The position numbers were made by a program, and so were the translations under genes. The notes beneath the pieces were generated by a model. It ran no database searches and was not told where the DNA came from. It worked only from the letters and a program-made list of their open reading frames with translations. Positions 61,382 through 64,000 of a stretch of DNA of 64,000 bases are shown here, piece by piece. Positions within the stretch are counted from its first letter, which is position 1, and every line of letters begins with the position of its first letter. This DNA comes from Streptomyces sp. NBC_01750. GTDB taxonomy: Bacteria > Actinomycetota > Actinomycetes > Streptomycetales > Streptomycetaceae. Location: positions 6,140,001 through 6,204,000 of the forward strand of contig NZ_CP109137.1 of the NCBI RefSeq assembly GCF_035918095.1, read 5' to 3'.

Positions 61382-62020
61382 TCATCGGGCCACGAACAGG
61401 GCTTCGGAGCCCACCGGCCGGAAGCCCGCCGTCTGGAACGTCCGTACGCTGCGGGCGTTCCCCGGCGACTGCTGGGCCCACACCACGGAGTCCGGCACCA
61501 AGTGGCGGGCCGCCACAGCGAGTTCCACGCCGAGGCCCCGGCCGCGCGCCTGCTCGTCCACCTCGATCGCGGCCTCCCAGCGGCCCGCGACGCCCCGGCC
61601 GAGTACCAGCACCCCGCCGTCCGCGGCCCAGACCCTCACCCCCTCGCGGAACTTCAGGGCGCGTGCCACCCGAGGGTGCTCCGGGTCCTCGATCTCGCGC
61701 AGTTCGAGCGCCGGTCCGCCCCGCAGCGCGCCGGCGACCGTCATCAGGTCGATGGTGTGCATCGAGCGGCCGGTACGGGCCAGCACGGCGGAAAGGAACG
61801 CAGGGTTCATCGCCGCGGCCAGCCGGTCGCACGCGGTGGCGGCCAGCTCTGCCCGTACCCACTCCGGATCCTCGTCCGTGAAGACCACCGAGTGCGCGGT
61901 GAACGCCATCACACCGGCGTCCCGGACGCTCGGCTGACCGATCACGGTAGTGGATCCGTCCGGTGGCGGGAACTTCCCGCGTGCTGCCGCGGCCAGGATC
62001 TCCGCCAGTGCCTTGCTCAT
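61382..62020 (-). CDS. GNAT-family N-acetyltransferase
   Basis: The 212-residue protein has a variable N-terminal half and a FR47-like GNAT domain (about 110-210). The acetyl-CoA loop reads IEVDEQARGRGLGVELAVAA (about 155), and VVWAQQSPGNARSVRTFQTAGFRPVG completes the fold. The substrate is unknown. The ATG at 62020 has AGAGGG 7 bases ahead. Confidence 0.88.
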   Translation of the reverse strand: MSKALAEILAAAARGKFPPPDGSTTVIGQPSVRDAGVMAFTAHSVVFTDEDPEWVRAELAATACDRLAAAMNPAFLSAVLARTGRSMHTIDLMTVAGALRGGPALELREIEDPEHPRVARALKFREGVRVWAADGGVLVLGRGVAGRWEAAIEVDEQARGRGLGVELAVAARHLVPDSVVWAQQSPGNARSVRTFQTAGFRPVGSEALFVAR

Positions 62021-62205
62021 CTCGTGTCCCTCTCCGCGACGTGAGCCTCCACCCGAACCCGGGCTCTCCCTGGAGGACGTACGCGGAGTGCTCCAGGGTG
62101 CGACAAGAGCCGCGGCCGCCTTCGATCGGACGGCCGCTGCCGAGAGGGCTCATCGGGGCGGTTAATCTGACCCCGTCAGTAATGCACCAAGGAGGGGCGG
62201 AAGCA

Positions 62206-62421
62206 GTGGCGGACATCGAAGAGGCGCGCAGGGCGTTCGAGCGCTACGACCTGGACGGCGACGGCCTGATCACGGCGAGCGAGTACAAGAGCGTGATGGC
62301 TCAGCTGGGCGACTTCCATGTCACCGAGACGGTCGCCGAGGCAGTGATCAGGACGAAGGACGCCAACGGCGACGGTCAGCTGACCTTCGACGAATTCTGG
62401 GCCTCGCTCAACAAGGCCTGA
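62206..62421 (+). CDS. Small EF-hand calcium-binding protein
   Basis: The 71-residue calmodulin-like protein has two EF-hands: loop one DLDGDGLITASE (about 13-24) and loop two DANGDGQLTFDE (about 50-61). All the expected Ca-binding positions (1,3,5,7,9,12) are filled. The GTG at 62206 has GGAGG 10 bases upstream; an upstream ATG at 62182 lies before that ribosome site and was rejected. Members of this type are known in Streptomyces (CabB/CabC), where they bind Ca and may affect aerial growth. Confidence 0.94.
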   Translation: MADIEEARRAFERYDLDGDGLITASEYKSVMAQLGDFHVTETVAEAVIRTKDANGDGQLTFDEFWASLNKA

Positions 62422-62524
62422 ACAGAGCTGCACAGGGCCTGAGCTGAACAGGGCCTCGCCAGAGCTGCGCAAGGCCTTGACGCACCGGAGCGGCTCCCCG
62501 GCCAGGCCGGGGACCGCCCGGACT

Positions 62525-62917
62525 TCATCCGCCCTGCGCCGCCAGTGCCGCGTCCAGCGTCGGCAGCGTACGCAACACGTCCAGCACGCCGCCCGCCTTG
62601 AAGACGCGCAGAATCGTCGGCCGGGCGCAGACCACGCACAGGCGGCCGCCGAACTCTGTGGTGCGCCGTCGGGCCCGGCAGAGCAGCGCCAGCCCGGAGC
62701 AGTCCAGGAACTCGACATGCGTCAGGTCGACGACCACCTCGTGGGCGCGGACCGAGGTGACCACATCGAGATACGCGCCGACCACCGTCACTGCGGCGAT
62801 GTCGATCTCGCCACGCAGCTCGACGACGGTGCGTTCCTGTCGTCGGTAGACCCGGCCGTACGCTCCTGGGAGCGTGGCGAGTAAGCCGTACGGCCTGGAC
62901 GTCAGCCCCTCGGACAT
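62525..62917 (-). CDS. STAS-domain anti-anti-sigma factor
   Basis: The 130-residue protein has a STAS domain (about 25-125) with VVELRGEIDIA and the phosphorylation site VEFLDCSGLALL (Ser near 82), as in SpoIIAA/BldG-type antagonists. The kinase partner is normally a HATPase anti-sigma factor. The ATG at 62917 has AAGGAG 8 bases ahead. It faces the EF-hand gene convergently. A 20-residue N-terminal extension precedes the domain. Confidence 0.92.
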   Translation of the reverse strand: MSEGLTSRPYGLLATLPGAYGRVYRRQERTVVELRGEIDIAAVTVVGAYLDVVTSVRAHEVVVDLTHVEFLDCSGLALLCRARRRTTEFGGRLCVVCARPTILRVFKAGGVLDVLRTLPTLDAALAAQGG

Positions 62918-63097
62918 CTGGGTTTCTCCTTGCTGGGTAGTGCCCGATCTGATCACCGGGGGGCTTGGGTGAACAGGCTGTGAGACTAATGCGGAGGCTC
63001 GGGCCCGTGGCAGAGAAGAAACGTTCGGAGCTCGGAAAACTCACCCTTGCGGGTGAATCCTTGCGAACTGTCTTGACGTGCGTGCGGTAGGTGCGGA

Positions 63098-63160
63098 TCA
63101 GCACTCGATGATGTTCACCGCGAGGCCGCCGCGCGCGGTCTCCTTGTACTTGACCGACAT
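63098..63160 (-). pseudogene. sdaA: 3' end of L-serine dehydratase gene (fragment, possible att site)
   Basis: The minus strand reads MSVKYKETARGGLAVNIIEC then TGA. This is the highly conserved end of SdaA-type L-serine ammonia-lyase. Homology stops at about 63160, with an in-frame stop 18-20 bases further upstream (63176-63178). The rest of the gene is not here. The likely explanation is insertion of foreign DNA at the gene's 3' end. Confidence 0.7.
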
Positions 63161-63183
63161 GTGGGCCGCTTTTGATCACGGGT

Positions 63184-64000
63184 GTGACCTGCGGATTTGG
63201 CGCGGGAAGTCCAACTGGCGTCACGTCAGGGATTTTTCAGGGACTTCATGCCGACAGTTACCTACAAAGGTATCCGGAGTACGTCTCAAGAATCGGAGCT
63301 GGCAATCTGACGTCGGCCGTCATCGCTGAGCGTGTCCGCCAGTGGCTGCGCCCGCAGGCGTTGCTGTTCGTCGGCGTTGCGGGTGGACTGAAGCCAGAGG
63401 CCCGACTCGGTGACGTTGTGGTGTCGACGAAGGTTCACTACCTGCATCCGGGCAAAGAGACACCCGAAGGCTTCAACGCCCGACCGGTGCCAGGCGCTGT
63501 GGCGCACAGGTTGGAGCAGGCGGCAGGAATCGCCTTGTGCTCGGAAACCTGGCGCAAGTGGGTTCCTGATGAGGTACGAGCGACCTGGCAGGAAACCGGT
63601 CCGCACGTTCACTTCCAGCCCATCATCGCCGGTGAGGTCGTCCTGAATTCCCCGGTCACTCCTCTGCGTGACCAGATCACGTTCCACTACGGTGACGCCC
63701 TGGCCATCGAGATGGAGTCCGCCGGCGTTGCCCGTGCCGCCGACCTTTCGGAGGGCCTTCGGATACTCACCCTTCGAGGCATCAGCGACCACGCCGATGC
63801 CAACAAAGGTGAAGCCGATGCATCGGGTTCGCAGCATCGGGCGTCCGCACATGCCGCCGCCGCGGCGGCGGCCCTCGCGTGTGAGCTGCTGCCAGAGACG
63901 GCTGGACCTGGCGGTTCGAGCCGCGCCGTACGCTCTGCGGGAGCTATTGACGAGGCGTCAGCACCGGAGGCCGAGTGGGTGAGGGCCCTGATGGCCTTTG
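63184..64000 (+). CDS. MTAN/nucleoside-phosphorylase-fold protein, 5'-truncated, runs off the window
   Basis: Frame 1 is open from 63154 to the edge with no ATG before the conserved part. From about 63291 it reads as a 5'-methylthioadenosine/S-adenosylhomocysteine nucleosidase-like domain: RIGAGNLTSAVIAERVRQWL, ALLFVGVAGGLKPEARLGDVVV, HFQPIIAGEVVLNS, ALAIEMESAGVARAADL (substrate-binding Glu) and LTLRGISDHADANKGEADA (catalytic Asp). The first strand with its usual Glu is missing. After the domain (about 63900) the frame continues with EAEWVRALMAF. Such domains fused to NACHT/NB-ARC or effector-associated modules occur in bacterial conflict proteins, a possibility here. GTG 63184 is only a nominal start. 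Confidence 0.7.
   Translation, partial: MTCGFGAGSPTGVTSGIFQGLHADSYLQRYPEYVSRIGAGNLTSAVIAERVRQWLRPQALLFVGVAGGLKPEARLGDVVVSTKVHYLHPGKETPEGFNARPVPGAVAHRLEQAAGIALCSETWRKWVPDEVRATWQETGPHVHFQPIIAGEVVLNSPVTPLRDQITFHYGDALAIEMESAGVARAADLSEGLRILTLRGISDHADANKGEADASGSQHRASAHAAAAAAALACELLPETAGPGGSSRAVRSAGAIDEASAPEAEWVRALMAF

Noticed and set aside
63286..63852. Minus-strand 188-codon frame at the right edge
   Set aside because: It is the complement of the MTAN domain, whose motifs are clear on the plus strand.

Overview
This window looks like a piece of a Streptomyces chromosome. GC content is very high, GTG and TTG starts are common, and the gene order (pyk-ackA-pta | pfkA ... helD, glgB-pep2-treS-glgE | glgP ... 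glgX, tandem L,D-transpeptidases, EF-hand protein, sdaA 3' end) matches, from memory, the S. coelicolor SCO542x-SCO547x core region. That species comparison is recollection, not a search. No rRNA, tRNA or CRISPR array was recognised.

Layout. 0-9.7 kb: a cell-surface type protein, then the acetate/glycolysis block pta-ackA-pyk (leftward) divergent from pfkA, then two HTH regulators, one of which is frameshifted. 9.8-12.9 kb: a sugar-type ABC importer (lipoprotein plus two permeases, no ATPase). 13.0-15.3 kb: an IS607-type element with serine transposase TnpA and RuvC nuclease TnpB. 15.3-19.7 kb: a DcuSR/CitAB-like two-component pair divergent from the C4-dicarboxylate carrier dctA. 19.7-30.1 kb: a patchy accessory stretch holding ArsR, Lrp and MerR regulators, a thioredoxin, secreted proteins (DUF1996, GH16 glucanase), redox enzymes, several gene remnants and a 17-bp tandem repeat. 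30.2-32.5 kb: a HelD-type helicase behind a large inverted repeat. 32.6-43.7 kb: the GlgE alpha-glucan pathway, glgE-treS-pep2-glgB leftward and glgP rightward. 44-47.3 kb: secreted alginate-lyase-like protein and M4 metalloprotease. 48.2-54.4 kb: a heterodimeric ABC exporter and glgX. 54.5-63 kb: two L,D-transpeptidase lipoproteins, an enoyl-CoA hydratase, an anti-sigma-like ATPase, a lipoprotein deacetylase with a beta-propeller partner, a GNAT, an EF-hand protein and a STAS anti-anti-sigma factor. 63.1-64 kb: a scrap of the sdaA 3' end joined to a 5'-truncated nucleosidase-fold (MTAN) gene that runs off the window, apparently the edge of an acquired island.

Functional links. TreS turns trehalose into maltose, Pep2 phosphorylates it to maltose-1-phosphate, GlgE polymerises that to alpha-1,4-glucan, GlgB branches it, and GlgP and GlgX degrade it. 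Pta-AckA and Pyk/PfkA balance carbon flow between glycolysis and acetate. The genuinely unusual material is in the remnants (tetR/MFS deletion scar, dehydrogenase tail, tetR tail, sdaA tail), the structured DNA (17-bp repeat, helD inverted repeat, repeat pair in the glgE-glgP gap) and the right-edge MTAN gene.
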